NCBI GenBank assembly: GCA_001464895.1
Contig: LNEE01000051.1
Coordinates: 62,001-126,000 of the forward strand
Origin: Betaproteobacteria bacterium Ga0077532
GTDB taxonomy: Bacteria; Pseudomonadota; Gammaproteobacteria; Burkholderiales; Ga0077523
DNA length: 64,000 bases
Reading direction: 5' to 3'
The notes below the pieces were generated by a model, which had not been told where the DNA came from, did not search any database, and worked only from the letters and a program-made list of their open reading frames with translations. Made by a program: the position numbers and the translations under genes. The number at the start of each line of letters is the position of its first letter. Positions within the stretch are counted from its first letter, which is position 1. This document shows, piece by piece, positions 1-10,595 of the stretch.

Positions 1-1
1 C

Positions 2-1129
2 GGCGGGACGCTCGCGAAGATTCCCGCGCCGCGCCTCGGTGCTGCGGTGATCCAGGCCCTCCTTGCCCGAACGGGCGTGAAGGCCGATGCCGTGAGCGAA
101 GTCCTCCTGGGCCAGGTCCTCGCGGCCGGCTCGGGCCAGAACCCGGCCCGACAGGCAGGCATCTTCGCCGGCCTCCCCGACATGGTCCCGGCCATGACCA
201 TCAACAAGGTGTGCGGCTCCGGCCTCAAGGCGACCCACCTCGCCGCCCAGGCCATCAAGGCCGGCGACGCCGAGATCGTGATCGCGGGCGGGCAGGAGAA
301 CATGAGTGCCGCCCCCCACGTCCTCTCGAACTCCCGCGACGGTTTCCGGATGGGCGACACGAAGCTCGTCGACTCGATGATCGTCGACGGCCTGTGGGAC
401 GTCTACAACCAGTACCACATGGGCACGACCGCCGAGAACATCGCGGCCAAGTGGGGCGTGACGCGCGAGGAGCAGGATGCCTTCGCCGCCGCCTCGCAGC
501 AGAAGGCCGAGGCCGCGCAGAAGGCCGGGAAGTTCAAGGACGAGATCGTCGGGATCGAGATCCCGAGCCGCAAGGGCCCGGCCACGATCTTCGATACGGA
601 TGAATACCCGAAGCACGGGACCACCGTGGAATCCCTCGCCGCCCTGCGCCCCGCCTTCGACAAGGCCGGCTCGGTGACCGCCGGCAACGCGTCCGGGCTG
701 AACGACGGCGCCGCGGCAGTGATGATGATGTCGGCCCGCAAGGCTGCCGAACTGGGTCTCAAGCCGCTCGCGAAGATCCGTGCGTACTCCTCCGCCGGCG
801 TCGATCCGAAGTTCATGGGCATGGGCCCGGTGCCCGCGAGCCGGCTGTGCCTGTCGAAGGCTGGTTGGTCGGTGGAAGACCTCGATCTGCTCGAGATCAA
901 CGAAGCCTTCGCCGCGCAGGCGATCGCGGTGAACCGCGACATGGGCTGGGACACCTCGAAGGTGAACGTGAACGGCGGCGCCATCGCGATCGGTCACCCG
1001 ATCGGTGCCTCGGGCTGCCGCATCCTCGTCACGCTCATCCACGAGATGATCCGGCGCGACGCGAAGAAGGGCCTCGCCAGCCTGTGCATCGGCGGCGGCA
1101 TGGGCGTCGCCCTCGCGATCGAACGCTGA
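2..1129 (+). CDS. acetyl-CoA C-acetyltransferase (thiolase), 5' truncated by window edge
   Basis: Reading frame is open from base 2 ([18 protein letters not shown]...). Thiolase motifs [42 protein letters not shown]. Confidence 0.95.
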   Translation, partial: GGTLAKIPAPRLGAAVIQALLARTGVKADAVSEVLLGQVLAAGSGQNPARQAGIFAGLPDMVPAMTINKVCGSGLKATHLAAQAIKAGDAEIVIAGGQENMSAAPHVLSNSRDGFRMGDTKLVDSMIVDGLWDVYNQYHMGTTAENIAAKWGVTREEQDAFAAASQQKAEAAQKAGKFKDEIVGIEIPSRKGPATIFDTDEYPKHGTTVESLAALRPAFDKAGSVTAGNASGLNDGAAAVMMMSARKAAELGLKPLAKIRAYSSAGVDPKFMGMGPVPASRLCLSKAGWSVEDLDLLEINEAFAAQAIAVNRDMGWDTSKVNVNGGAIAIGHPIGASGCRILVTLIHEMIRRDAKKGLASLCIGGGMGVALAIER

Positions 1130-1196
1130 AACCGATCCCATTCCAGGACAGCAGGCTGCAAGACCGGCAACGCAGCGGTCACGGAGAACGAAAATC

Positions 1197-2384
1197 ATGA
1201 ACGGACGTGAAGTGGTGGTGGTGAGCGGTGTGCGCACCGCAGTGGGTGACTTCGGCGGCAGCCTCAAGGACTTCGCCCCGACGGACCTCGGCGCACGCGT
1301 GGTGAAGGAGGCGATCTCGCGCGCCGGCATCACGGGGGCCGACGTGGGTCACGTGGTGTTCGGCAATGTCCTCCAGACCGAGCCGAAGGACATGTACCTG
1401 TCGCGCGTGTGCGCCATGCTGGGCGGCATTCCGCAGGAGACGCCCGCGATGACGCTGAACCGGTTGTGCGGCAGCGGCCTGCAGGCGATCGTGAGCGCGG
1501 CGCAGATCATCGCGCTGGGTGACGCCGATATCGCCCTGGCCGGTGGCGCGGAGAGCATGAGCCGCTCGGGTTACATGATGCCCGCCGCGCGCTGGGGCCA
1601 GCGCATGGGCGACGCCGCGTTGATCGACTGGATGAGCGGCGCACTCGCCGATCCGTTCGACGGTCAGCACATGGGGGTGACGGCGGAGCGCATCGCGGAG
1701 CGCTGGAGCCTCTCGCGAGAACTGCAGGACGCCTACGCGCTGGAGAGCCACCATCGCGCCGCTGCGGCGATCGCCGCGGGCCGGTTCCGCGACCAGATCC
1801 TGCCGATCGAGATCAAGTCGAAGAAGGGCACGGTGGTGTTCGACACCGACGAGCACGTGCGCACGGATGCGAAGCCCGACGACATGTCGAAGCTGCGCGC
1901 GGTTTTCCAGAAGGACGGCACCGTGACGGCAGGCAATGCCTCCGGGCTCAACGACGCCGCCGCCGCGGTGGTGCTGATGGAACGGAGCGTGGCCGAGAAG
2001 CGTGGCCTGAAGCCGTTGGCGAAGCTGGTGGGCTACGGCCACGCCGGCGTGGACCCGAAGATCATGGGCATAGGCCCGGTCCCCGCGGTGACGAATGCCA
2101 TGAAGCAGGCGGGCCTCACCGTCGCGCAGATGGACGTCATCGAATCCAACGAAGCCTTCGCGGCACAGTCGTGCGCCGTGGCGAAGGACCTCGGGTTCGA
2201 CCCGGCGAAGGTGAATCCGAACGGCGGCGCGATCGCGCTCGGCCACCCGATCGGGGCCACGGGTTGCATCATCACGATCAAGGCGCTGTACGAACTGCAG
2301 CGCATCGGCGGCCGCTACGCGCTCGTCACCATGTGCATCGGTGGCGGTCAGGGCATCGCGGGCATCTTCGAACGGATCGGCTGA
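1197..2384 (+). CDS. acetyl-CoA acyltransferase (second thiolase)
   Basis: Full-length thiolase: NRLCGSGLQA, SNEAFAAQS, NPNGGAIALGHPIGATG, CIGGGQG. Confidence 0.95.
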   Translation: MNGREVVVVSGVRTAVGDFGGSLKDFAPTDLGARVVKEAISRAGITGADVGHVVFGNVLQTEPKDMYLSRVCAMLGGIPQETPAMTLNRLCGSGLQAIVSAAQIIALGDADIALAGGAESMSRSGYMMPAARWGQRMGDAALIDWMSGALADPFDGQHMGVTAERIAERWSLSRELQDAYALESHHRAAAAIAAGRFRDQILPIEIKSKKGTVVFDTDEHVRTDAKPDDMSKLRAVFQKDGTVTAGNASGLNDAAAAVVLMERSVAEKRGLKPLAKLVGYGHAGVDPKIMGIGPVPAVTNAMKQAGLTVAQMDVIESNEAFAAQSCAVAKDLGFDPAKVNPNGGAIALGHPIGATGCIITIKALYELQRIGGRYALVTMCIGGGQGIAGIFERIG

Positions 2385-2396
2385 GTTCGGTCCTTC

Positions 2397-2422
2397 GGGA
2401 GCGGATGCACGCATCCGTTCCC
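2397..2422. terminator. stem-loop between convergent genes (candidate bidirectional terminator)
   Basis: GGGAGCGGATGCACGCATCCGTTCCC: near-perfect inverted repeat with one G-U pair, between convergent CDSs. No strong T-tract. Confidence 0.5.
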
Positions 2423-2432
2423 GGGGCCGGCT

Positions 2433-4925
2433 TCACCGCGCCTCGCGAGCCACCCACCAGGTCAGCAATTCATCCGAAGGCATCGGTTTCGCGAGCAGGA
2501 ATCCCTGGGCCTCGTCGCATCCGCGCTCACGGAAGAAGGCCAGTTGCGAGGGCGTCTCGATGCCCTCCGCCAGCGTCTTCAACCCCAGCGTCTTCGCCAT
2601 CCCGATGATCGCGGTCGTGATCACGGCATCCTCGGGATCGTCGGTCACGTCGTTCACGAATGACCGGTCGATCTTCAATCGGTCGAGCGGCAGCCGGCGC
2701 AGGTACGCGAGCGACGAGTAGCCCGTCCCGAAATCGTCGACCGAGATCTGGATGCCTCGGGCCTTCAACCGGTCGAGCACGCCGCGCGCCTCCTCGACGT
2801 CCTCCATGATGGCGCTCTCCGTCAGTTCCAGTTCGAGCTGGGAGGCGTCCAGGCCGTGCGTCTCGAGGGCGCTTCGTACCATCTCCTCCAGTCCGCGTTG
2901 GCGGAACTGCACGGCCGAGACGTTGATCGAGACCGGCACGTCCATCGCGGCCTCGCGTCGCCATTCCGCGCACTGCCGGCACACCTCGCGGATGACCCAT
3001 TCCCCGACGGCGAGGATCATGCCGGACTCCTCGGCGATCGGGATGAAACGCTCCGACGGCACGGGCCCGAGATCGGGATCGGTCCAGCGCAGCAGGGCCT
3101 CCAACCCTGCGACACGGTCGGTAGCGAGGTCGATGCGCGGTTGGTAATGCACGCTGAATTCGCCACCGCGCAGCGCGCGTCGCAGGCGGGCCTCGATGTC
3201 GACGCGCTCCAGCACGCGCGAGTTCATCGCCTGCGTGAAGAACTGGAAGTTGTTCCGCCCCACCGCCTTCGCGTGATACATCGCCGCATCCGCGTTCCGC
3301 AGCAGCACGGGGAACTCCGTCCCGTCCTCGGGATACATCGCGACACCGATGGACGGCGTCACCGAGAGGTTCATGCCGTCGATGGAGAACGGGTCCGAGA
3401 TGACTTCGAGAACCTTCATCGCAACCGCCGCAGCGTGATCCGGTTCGTCGAGATCCTGCAGCAGCAGTACGAATTCGTCGCCACCCTGCCGGCTCACGGT
3501 ATCGGCTGCGCGTACGCAACCGGCAAGCCGGCGCGCGACCTGCCGGAGCAACTGGTCGCCGACCTGGTGTCCGAGCGAATCATTGATGATCTTGAACCGG
3601 TCGAGGTCCATGAACAGCACGGCAAGCCGGGACCCCGTGCGCTGGGCCAGCGGCAGCGCCTTGCGCATGCGGTCCTCCAGCAACGCGCGGTTGGGCAGCC
3701 CGGTGAGGAAGTCGTGCTGCGCGAGATGGTGGATGCGCGCCTCCTGAGCCTTCCGCTCGGAGATGTCCTCGAAGACGCCGATGTACTGGGTGATCGTGCC
3801 CGCGTCGTCGCGTACGGCCGTGAGGCGGGTCCAGGCAGGGAACACGAGCTGGTCGCGGCGGCGCAGCCACAGCTCGCCTTCCCATCCGGTCTCGCCGGTC
3901 GCCGCCGCCCACAGACTCGCGAGGAAATTCGCATCGTGACGACCGGACTCCAGGACCCGCGGCGGTTCACCGAGCACCTCCTCGCGACGGAAACCGGTGA
4001 TGGCAGTGAAGGCTCTATTGACCGACGCCACGCGACGGCTCTCATCCATGATCATCACGCCCTCGTGGCTGCTCTCGAACACCTTCGCTGCGAGCCGGAC
4101 CTCGTGTTCCGCCAGCTTCCGGTCGGTGATGTCGAGCATCACGCCGTTGTAGATGATCTCGTCGTCAGCCACGTGAGTGGGGCGCGAAATCCCCTGCCAC
4201 CACTTGATCCGGCCATCGGGATAGAGCAACCGCCCCTCGTAGTTCCAGACACCGCCGGAGCGGTTCGACTCCTCGATCGATTCGACCCAGCGCGCGCGGT
4301 CATCGGGGTGTATGACCGAGCCGACATCCTCCAACTGCGCCTCCGTGAGCCCGAAGATCTCCGACAGGCGCGGACTGATCCACCGAAAGCCCCGCGTGCC
4401 GTCCTTGCGTTCGACCCATTGGTACACCGCACCCGGCAGATTGGCGGCCAGATCGCGAAAGCGCTGCTCGCTCTGGCGGATGCGCGTCTCGGCGCGTGTG
4501 CGCTCGGTGATATCGGTGGAGGCGAATGCCACCGCGGTGATGACACCCTCCGCATCGGGGATCGGAGCGAGCAGGATGTGATACAGCTTTCGCGCGAAGC
4601 GGGGGTCCCCCATTTCCGCTGTGGCGGAGAACGACTCCCCGGCGAGGGCACGCCCGATCAAGCCCTGGAGCCGCTCGGCTTCGTTGGGGAGATGGACGCT
4701 GTGCGCAAAGATGTCGTCGCCGATCGAGACGGGCACGCCGTAGAGGCGTTCGAACTCCCTGCGATAGGCGGCGTTTCCCGCCATAAGGCGACCATCGGCC
4801 CCGATGGCCGCAAGCGGCTGCTCGATGGCCTCGATCAGCGCGGCCTGCACGGCAGCATGGCTTTCCACTTCTCTCGACAGATCCGGAGAGACGCGAGACG
4901 TATCGATCGGTGACTCCTTGCTCAT
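2433..4925 (-). CDS. PAS-domain GGDEF/EAL protein (c-di-GMP turnover)
   Basis: RQGGDEFVLLLQ and GLEALLRW motifs, several PAS repeats with DITERT/DITDRK/DISERK. Start placed at MSKESPIDTSRV. Confidence 0.93.
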   Translation of the reverse strand: MSKESPIDTSRVSPDLSREVESHAAVQAALIEAIEQPLAAIGADGRLMAGNAAYRREFERLYGVPVSIGDDIFAHSVHLPNEAERLQGLIGRALAGESFSATAEMGDPRFARKLYHILLAPIPDAEGVITAVAFASTDITERTRAETRIRQSEQRFRDLAANLPGAVYQWVERKDGTRGFRWISPRLSEIFGLTEAQLEDVGSVIHPDDRARWVESIEESNRSGGVWNYEGRLLYPDGRIKWWQGISRPTHVADDEIIYNGVMLDITDRKLAEHEVRLAAKVFESSHEGVMIMDESRRVASVNRAFTAITGFRREEVLGEPPRVLESGRHDANFLASLWAAATGETGWEGELWLRRRDQLVFPAWTRLTAVRDDAGTITQYIGVFEDISERKAQEARIHHLAQHDFLTGLPNRALLEDRMRKALPLAQRTGSRLAVLFMDLDRFKIINDSLGHQVGDQLLRQVARRLAGCVRAADTVSRQGGDEFVLLLQDLDEPDHAAAVAMKVLEVISDPFSIDGMNLSVTPSIGVAMYPEDGTEFPVLLRNADAAMYHAKAVGRNNFQFFTQAMNSRVLERVDIEARLRRALRGGEFSVHYQPRIDLATDRVAGLEALLRWTDPDLGPVPSERFIPIAEESGMILAVGEWVIREVCRQCAEWRREAAMDVPVSINVSAVQFRQRGLEEMVRSALETHGLDASQLELELTESAIMEDVEEARGVLDRLKARGIQISVDDFGTGYSSLAYLRRLPLDRLKIDRSFVNDVTDDPEDAVITTAIIGMAKTLGLKTLAEGIETPSQLAFFRERGCDEAQGFLLAKPMPSDELLTWWVAREAR

Positions 4926-5135
4926 GACTTCCAGGGATGGCCACCTGTGACCGCGATCCGGACACAACGGTGCTGGTGCCACGCGTGCGCAGCCTGAATT
5001 GTCGCAGCACACCATGCGCCGGCAGAAACGATTTCGGCCTTGACATACCAGCTCGCGGGGCTAGAATCCGCCGTGTTTATTGCGCTGCAGCATTGCGGCG
5101 TGCATTCCTGTCGGTTCTTTCCTGGAGGACGCATC

Positions 5136-5672
5136 ATGTACGGTATCCCTGAGCAACTCGTCGCGTTCAACAAAAGCAACATTCACGCTTTCCTCGACTA
5201 CGCCCATCTGGCCGCCGAGAGCGCCGAGAAACTGATCCAGTTCCAGTACAAGACTTCCCAGGCCGCGTTCACCGAGACTGTGAACAACGCGCGCGCGCTG
5301 GCCGCGGCGAAAGATCCCCAGGAATTCAGCAGCCTCGCGACCGCCATCGCGCAGCCCGCAGCCGAGAACACGATGGCCTACGCCAAGCACGTCCAGACGC
5401 TGTTGGGCGAAGTGCAGGGCGAGTTTGCCAAGTTCTTCGACACCCACGTGAACGAACTCAACAAGCGTGTGACCACGCTGGTGGAACAGGCTTCGAAGTC
5501 GGCACCCGGTGGTTCCGACGTGGCCGTGAACGCCGTGAAGTCTGCGCTCTCCGCAGCGAATCAGGCGTACGACGCCGCGACGAAGGCCAGCAAGCAGTTC
5601 GCCGAGATGACGGAAGCTTCACTGCAAGCCGTCGGCAGCACTGCCACTGCAAGCCGCAAGAAAGCCGCCTGA
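5136..5672 (+). CDS. phaP: phasin family protein (PHA granule associated)
   Basis: [37 protein letters not shown]...; Ala/Lys-rich helical phasin. RBS TGGAGG upstream. Confidence 0.88.
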   Translation: MYGIPEQLVAFNKSNIHAFLDYAHLAAESAEKLIQFQYKTSQAAFTETVNNARALAAAKDPQEFSSLATAIAQPAAENTMAYAKHVQTLLGEVQGEFAKFFDTHVNELNKRVTTLVEQASKSAPGGSDVAVNAVKSALSAANQAYDAATKASKQFAEMTEASLQAVGSTATASRKKAA

Positions 5673-5694
5673 CCCACACAGGTCGCGCGGTGAC

Positions 5695-5720
5695 AAAAAG
5701 CCCCCGATCGGGGGCTTTTT
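5695..5720. terminator. intrinsic terminator, bidirectional
   Basis: Perfect palindrome AAAAAGCCCCCGATCGGGGGCTTTTT, 23 bp after the phasin stop. Confidence 0.92.
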
Positions 5721-5766
5721 GCTTTTTCGGGCCCGTAGAATCCTGTCACCCTCCCTGGAGCCGTCG

Positions 5767-7434
5767 ATGTCCGCACTGACCCGGAGCCCCGCGTGGCAAG
5801 CGCTCGAGACCCACGCACTGACCGCGCGCCGGTTGTCTCTGCGCACGCTGTTTCGTGAGGATCCGGCCCGCTTCGAGACCCACTCGCTCGTCGCCGGACC
5901 GCTCTTCATCGACTGGTCCAAGCATCTCGTGACCCGCGAGACGTGGCAGTTGCTGCTGTCACTCGCGCGGCAGCAGGGCCTCGAGTCCGCCATCGGCGAT
6001 CTTTTCGGGGGTACCCTCGTCAATCACACCGAACGGCGCGCGGCGCTGCATACGGCGCTGCGCGATCGCTCCGGACAAGCCGTTCTGCTGGACGGCCACG
6101 ATGTCATGCCCGGCGTCCGGGACGTTCTCGCCCGCATGCGGCGTTTCTCCGACGCAATCCGTGACGGTTCACTGCGCGGGCACACGGGGCTTCCGTTCGA
6201 TGTGGTCGTGAACATCGGCATCGGCGGCTCCGACCTCGGGCCCTTGATGGTGGTGGAAGCGCTGCGCGCCCACATGCGTGACGATCTGCGCGTGCGGTTC
6301 GTGTCGAACGTGGACGACACGCACCTGGTGGAAACCCTGCGGGACCTCGATCCGGCGCGGACGCTCTTCATCGTGTCGTCGAAGACGTTCACCACCCAGG
6401 AGACGATGACGAATGCCGCATCGGCCCGTCAGTGGCTGGTGACATCCCTCGGCGACGAGGCAGCGGTCGGCGCTCATTTCGCGGCTGTCAGCACCAACGT
6501 CGGCGCGACGGCCGAGTTCGGCATTCCAGCCGACCGCGTCTTCGAGTTCTGGGACTGGGTGGGCGGGCGCTATTCGCTCTGGTCAGCCATCGGACTCCCC
6601 ATCGCGATCGCCGTGGGCATGGACCGCTTCGAGGCTTTGCTGGAAGGCGCCCATGCGATGGACCAGCACTTCCGGTCGGCGCCGCTCGAGATCAACGGCC
6701 CGGTCGTACTGGGCCTGCTCGGCGTCTGGTACACGAACTTCCTGGGTTGTGCGACCCACGCCGTCCTGCCGTACGACCAGTACCTTCATCGCCTGCCCGC
6801 GTACCTTCAGCAGCTCGACATGGAAAGCAGCGGCAAGCGCATCGATCGCGCAGGCAGTCCCGTGGAACACGCAACGGGGCCGGTCCTCTGGGGCGAAGCC
6901 GGGACGAACGGACAACATGCCTTCTTCCAGCTGCTGCACCAGGGAACCCAGATGGTGCCGGCGGACTTCATCGTCGCTGCCCGCGGCGCGCGGCAGCTCG
7001 GCAGACATCACGACATTCTGCTCGCCAACTGCCTTGCCCAGACCCAGGCACTCGCCTTCGGCAAGACGGAGTCGGAAGCACGTGGCGAGATGGAGCGCGC
7101 CGGCGTGCCGACCGAAGAAGCCCGAAGGCTGGCGCCCTACCGCACGTTTCCCGGCAACCGCCCGAGCACGACCATCCTCCTGGAGTCCCTCACGCCAGCG
7201 TCGCTAGGTGCATTGATCGCCCTGTACGAGCACCGCGTCTACGTGCAGTCGGTGATCTGGGAGATCAACCCATTCGACCAGTGGGGCGTCGAACTGGGCA
7301 AGCAGCTGGCGGGCGGCGTGCTTTCGATTCTGGAAACCGGTCAGGACAGAGGCGGGATGGATGGCTCGACGCTCGGACTGCTTTCGCGCATCGCGAAGGC
7401 GGGCGCGATTTCGCCGATTCAAGGCGACCCGTGA
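5767..7434 (+). CDS. pgi: glucose-6-phosphate isomerase
   Basis: [22 protein letters not shown]-type C-terminus, [13 protein letters not shown]. Start [10 protein letters not shown]. Confidence 0.95.
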   Translation: MSALTRSPAWQALETHALTARRLSLRTLFREDPARFETHSLVAGPLFIDWSKHLVTRETWQLLLSLARQQGLESAIGDLFGGTLVNHTERRAALHTALRDRSGQAVLLDGHDVMPGVRDVLARMRRFSDAIRDGSLRGHTGLPFDVVVNIGIGGSDLGPLMVVEALRAHMRDDLRVRFVSNVDDTHLVETLRDLDPARTLFIVSSKTFTTQETMTNAASARQWLVTSLGDEAAVGAHFAAVSTNVGATAEFGIPADRVFEFWDWVGGRYSLWSAIGLPIAIAVGMDRFEALLEGAHAMDQHFRSAPLEINGPVVLGLLGVWYTNFLGCATHAVLPYDQYLHRLPAYLQQLDMESSGKRIDRAGSPVEHATGPVLWGEAGTNGQHAFFQLLHQGTQMVPADFIVAARGARQLGRHHDILLANCLAQTQALAFGKTESEARGEMERAGVPTEEARRLAPYRTFPGNRPSTTILLESLTPASLGALIALYEHRVYVQSVIWEINPFDQWGVELGKQLAGGVLSILETGQDRGGMDGSTLGLLSRIAKAGAISPIQGDP

Positions 7435-7513
7435 GCGGCCGTTATGCCCGATCGGTGAGGTTGCCCGCAGAGGCATCCTTCGTTTTCGCAATCCACAGAG
7501 GCCAACCCCGATC

Positions 7514-7906
7514 ATGAGCGATTCGCAGCAACTCCCTGGAGACGCCTCGACTGAAGGCCCGTTGTTCGGCCGGACCGAGGCGTTGCGAATGATCGGGGAC
7601 GACGAGGATCTCCTCGCCGAGGTGGCGGCGCTGGCTCGGACGGAAATCACGCGGCAGCTGGGCAGCCTCAACGCTGCACTCGACGCCGGCGATGCAGCCG
7701 TCGCGCGGCGCGAAGCCCACACGATCAAGGGCACGGTCGCGACGCTGGGCGCGAACGCGGTACGCGACGCGGCGATGGCCGCCGAGCATGCCGCCCGAGA
7801 CGGTGATCTCGCTGGCGCGAAGGACCACGCCATCCGCCTGGAGTCCCTCGCGATCCGCCTCGTCGCGGAACTCACTGCCTACCTGGAGGCACCGAGGCCC
7901 GCCTGA
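7514..7906 (+). CDS. Hpt (histidine phosphotransfer) domain protein, stand-alone
   Basis: AHTIKGTVATLGANAVRDAAMAAEHAARDGD matches the Hpt H-x-x-K-G helix. Confidence 0.85.
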   Translation: MSDSQQLPGDASTEGPLFGRTEALRMIGDDEDLLAEVAALARTEITRQLGSLNAALDAGDAAVARREAHTIKGTVATLGANAVRDAAMAAEHAARDGDLAGAKDHAIRLESLAIRLVAELTAYLEAPRPA

Positions 7907-7948
7907 CCTCCCCGCTGCTCGCCTTCGGGGACGAGTCAGCATCCGCGC

Positions 7949-8494
7949 CTACAGACGGATGAACGTCTCGCGGTAGTACTTCAGTTCGTTGATCGATTCG
8001 TAGATGTCGGCAAGCGCCTCGTGCTTCCCGTGCTTGACGAAGCCGGCGGCGATGGCGGGCTTCCAGCGCTTGACCAGTTCCTTCAGCGTGCTCACGTCCA
8101 GATTCCGGTAGTGGAAGTAGCCTTCGAGCGCCGGCATGTACCGGGCGAGAAAACGTCGATCCTGGCAGATGGAGTTGCCGCACATCGGAGAAGCGCCCGC
8201 CCCGATGAACGGTTTCAGGAATGCGATGGTCTGTGCTTCTGCATCGGCTTCGGACCAGGCGGAGGCTTTCACCCGATCGATGAGGCCCGACTTGCCGTGG
8301 GTACCCTTGTTCCAGGCATCCATGCCGTCCAGCACAGCATCTGACTGATGCACTGCCAGCACGGGGCCTTCGGCAACGACTTCGAGATGCTGGTCGGTCA
8401 CTACGATGGCCACTTCGAGAATGCGATCCGTCTCCGGCGAAAGACCGCTCATCTCCATGTCGATCCAGATGAGGCGGGAATTGTCCTGTGCCAT
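7949..8494 (-). CDS. orn: oligoribonuclease
   Basis: [27 protein letters not shown] and [17 protein letters not shown] (DEDD exonuclease). Confidence 0.96.
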   Translation of the reverse strand: MAQDNSRLIWIDMEMSGLSPETDRILEVAIVVTDQHLEVVAEGPVLAVHQSDAVLDGMDAWNKGTHGKSGLIDRVKASAWSEADAEAQTIAFLKPFIGAGASPMCGNSICQDRRFLARYMPALEGYFHYRNLDVSTLKELVKRWKPAIAAGFVKHGKHEALADIYESINELKYYRETFIRL

Positions 8495-8556
8495 AATTAT
8501 TTCCAGAATTTCAATCGGTTAATTTTCGCACACCACCCCTGGAACCACCACCCGCA

Positions 8557-9813
8557 ATGCCCATGAACGCACTCACAGCGCTCTTCCTCGCCGCTCTGGC
8601 ACTCGCCACCGGCACGCGTCTCTGGCTGGCATTCCGCCACGTCAGGCATATCCAATCCCACCGCAATCGCGTCCCGGAGCCCTTCGCGGGCCAGATCGAT
8701 CTCGCTGCGCATCAGAAGGCCGCCGACTATTCGAGTGCCCGTACGCGCCTCAACGCGGCCGGGATCATCGTCGATGCCCTCCTGCTGCTCGCATTCACCT
8801 TCGGTGGCGGTCTCCAGATGCTCGATGGCCTCGCTCAGGGGCAACTGGGCGCGGGCCTCCTCGCTGGCGCCGTATTCATCGGCGCGGTGACAGTCATCTC
8901 GTCGTTGGTGGAGATGCCGCTCGACCTCTATCGGGTCTTCGGTCTCGAAACGCGCTTCGGCTTCAACAAGATGACCTTCGGAATGTACGTCGCAGATCTC
9001 GCGAAGCAGGCTGCGATCGCGACCGTGTTCGGACTGCCGCTGATCCTCGCCGTGCTCTGGCTCATGAGCAAGATGGGCAGCCTGTGGTGGCTCTGGGTGT
9101 GGGTCGTATGGACCGGCTTCAGCATCACGATGCTGGTCGTATACCCGACCTTCATCGCACCTCTCTTCAACAAGTTCGCACCCATGGAAGATGGGGACCT
9201 CAAGAAGCGCATCGAGGCACTCCTCACGAAGTGCGGATTCCGCTCCCAGGGGTTGTTCGTGATGGACGGATCGCGCCGCTCGAGCCACGGCAACGCTTAC
9301 TTCACGGGGTTCGGCCAGGCGAAACGCATCGTGTTCTTCGACACCCTGCTCGCCCGTCTCGAACCGGGGCAGATCGAGGCAGTGCTCGCCCATGAACTCG
9401 GCCACTACAAGATGAACCACGTCTTCAGACGGATGGCGTGGACCTTCGGGCTGAGCCTCGCCTTCCTCTGGGTACTGGGTCAGCTTCGCGACGCCGCCTG
9501 GTTCTACGAGGGCCTGAACGTCTCCGCGCCTGCGACAGACGCCATGGCACTCATGCTGTTCTTCATGGTGGTGCCGGTGTTCACGTTCCCACTTCGGCCG
9601 CTGATGGCCATGTACTCGCGGAAACACGAATTCGAAGCCGACGCTTATGCGGCCCGAAACGCCTCGGGAACCGACCTTGCCAATGCCCTCGTGCGTCTCT
9701 ACAAGGACAATGCATCGACCCTGACTCCGGATCCGCTGCACTCCGCCTTCTACGACTCGCACCCGCCTGCAGCCGCCCGCATCGCCCGACTCGAACAGAT
9801 CGCTCACGCGTGA
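8557..9813 (+). CDS. M48 family (Ste24-type) membrane metalloprotease
   Basis: HELGHYKMNH (HExxH), HEFEADAYA, multiple TM segments. Confidence 0.95.
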   Translation: MPMNALTALFLAALALATGTRLWLAFRHVRHIQSHRNRVPEPFAGQIDLAAHQKAADYSSARTRLNAAGIIVDALLLLAFTFGGGLQMLDGLAQGQLGAGLLAGAVFIGAVTVISSLVEMPLDLYRVFGLETRFGFNKMTFGMYVADLAKQAAIATVFGLPLILAVLWLMSKMGSLWWLWVWVVWTGFSITMLVVYPTFIAPLFNKFAPMEDGDLKKRIEALLTKCGFRSQGLFVMDGSRRSSHGNAYFTGFGQAKRIVFFDTLLARLEPGQIEAVLAHELGHYKMNHVFRRMAWTFGLSLAFLWVLGQLRDAAWFYEGLNVSAPATDAMALMLFFMVVPVFTFPLRPLMAMYSRKHEFEADAYAARNASGTDLANALVRLYKDNASTLTPDPLHSAFYDSHPPAAARIARLEQIAHA

Positions 9814-9829
9814 CCCTGGAGCCCCATCG

Positions 9830-10171
9830 ATGACCGATATCGCCAGCAGCCTCGTGCGCCAGAAGTGCGCCCCCTGCGAAGGAGGGGTCGACCCGCTCCC
9901 CGCCAACGAAGTCACCACTCTCCTTCGGGGCCTCCATGGGTGGACCCTCGAGGGCAAGGCCATCACCAAGACGTACGGCTTCAGCAACTACTACGAAACC
10001 ATGGCGTTCGTGAACGCGACGGCGTGGGTCTCCCATCGCGAGGACCACCATCCGGACATCCTGGTCGGCTACAAGGAAGCGAAGGTTTCGTACACGACGC
10101 ACGCGATCGGCGGTCTTTCCACCAACGATTTCATCTGCGCGGCGAAGCTCGACGCCCTGTTTGATCTATAG
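9830..10171 (+). CDS. phhB: pterin-4a-carbinolamine dehydratase
   Basis: FSNYYETMAFVNATAWVSHREDHHPDILVGYKEAKVSYTTHAIGGLSTNDFICAAKLD. Confidence 0.93.
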   Translation: MTDIASSLVRQKCAPCEGGVDPLPANEVTTLLRGLHGWTLEGKAITKTYGFSNYYETMAFVNATAWVSHREDHHPDILVGYKEAKVSYTTHAIGGLSTNDFICAAKLDALFDL

Positions 10172-10274
10172 TCGGGTCGTGGGCATAGACGGGGGTCTCC
10201 GACGATTCCGATCCGATCGGAAATTGCGTGCAGCCGCCGTCTTGAGTTGGTGAGGTGATGTCGCGCCGGAGGGC

Positions 10275-10301
10275 TCAAGTTTCCGCCGATGGCGCAGATA
10301 A
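10275..10301 (+). promoter_or_regulatory. sigma-28 (FliA)-like promoter
   Basis: TCAAGTTT-N11-GCAGATAA versus consensus TAAAGTTT-N11-GCCGATAA (14 of 16 positions, exact spacing). Located upstream of the riboswitch. Confidence 0.55.
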
Positions 10302-10367
10302 GGTTCTGAACAACCGGTTCTCCATCGCGGGCGTCCAGCTTTCCTTCCGAGATCCGGTGCGGGTGAG

Positions 10368-10490
10368 CATCCGCACGCAGCTGAAAAAGGCAAACCCGTC
10401 GAAAGACGGGGACGCAAAGCTTCCGGTCTACCGTGCCGAATCGATGGCACCAGGACAGCGGGGCCACCAGGTGTCGGGACGGGTCGGATG
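10368..10490 (+). promoter_or_regulatory. c-di-GMP-I (GEMM-I) riboswitch aptamer
   Basis: AAAAAGGCAAACCCGTCGAAAGACGGGGACGCAAAGCTTCCGGTCTACCGTGCC...GGCACCAGGACAGCGGGGCCACC carries the GGCAAACC / GAAA tetraloop / GGACGCAAAGC / AGGACAGC core. P1 CATCCG(10368-10373)/CGGATG(10485-10490) is perfectly complementary. Confidence 0.9.
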
Positions 10491-10595
10491 GCGTTTCATC
10501 CATCGGATCTCCGGTCGATTTCACCCCGCGTATCCCGGAACATCGGCAGAGCCCTTCAGGGTGCCGGATGGGCCGCGGAGAAGCGAGACAACGAA

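Noticed and set aside
2856-4913. 685-aa plus-strand ORF opposite the GGDEF/EAL gene
   Set aside because: Antisense shadow; the minus strand has intact PAS/GGDEF/EAL motifs.
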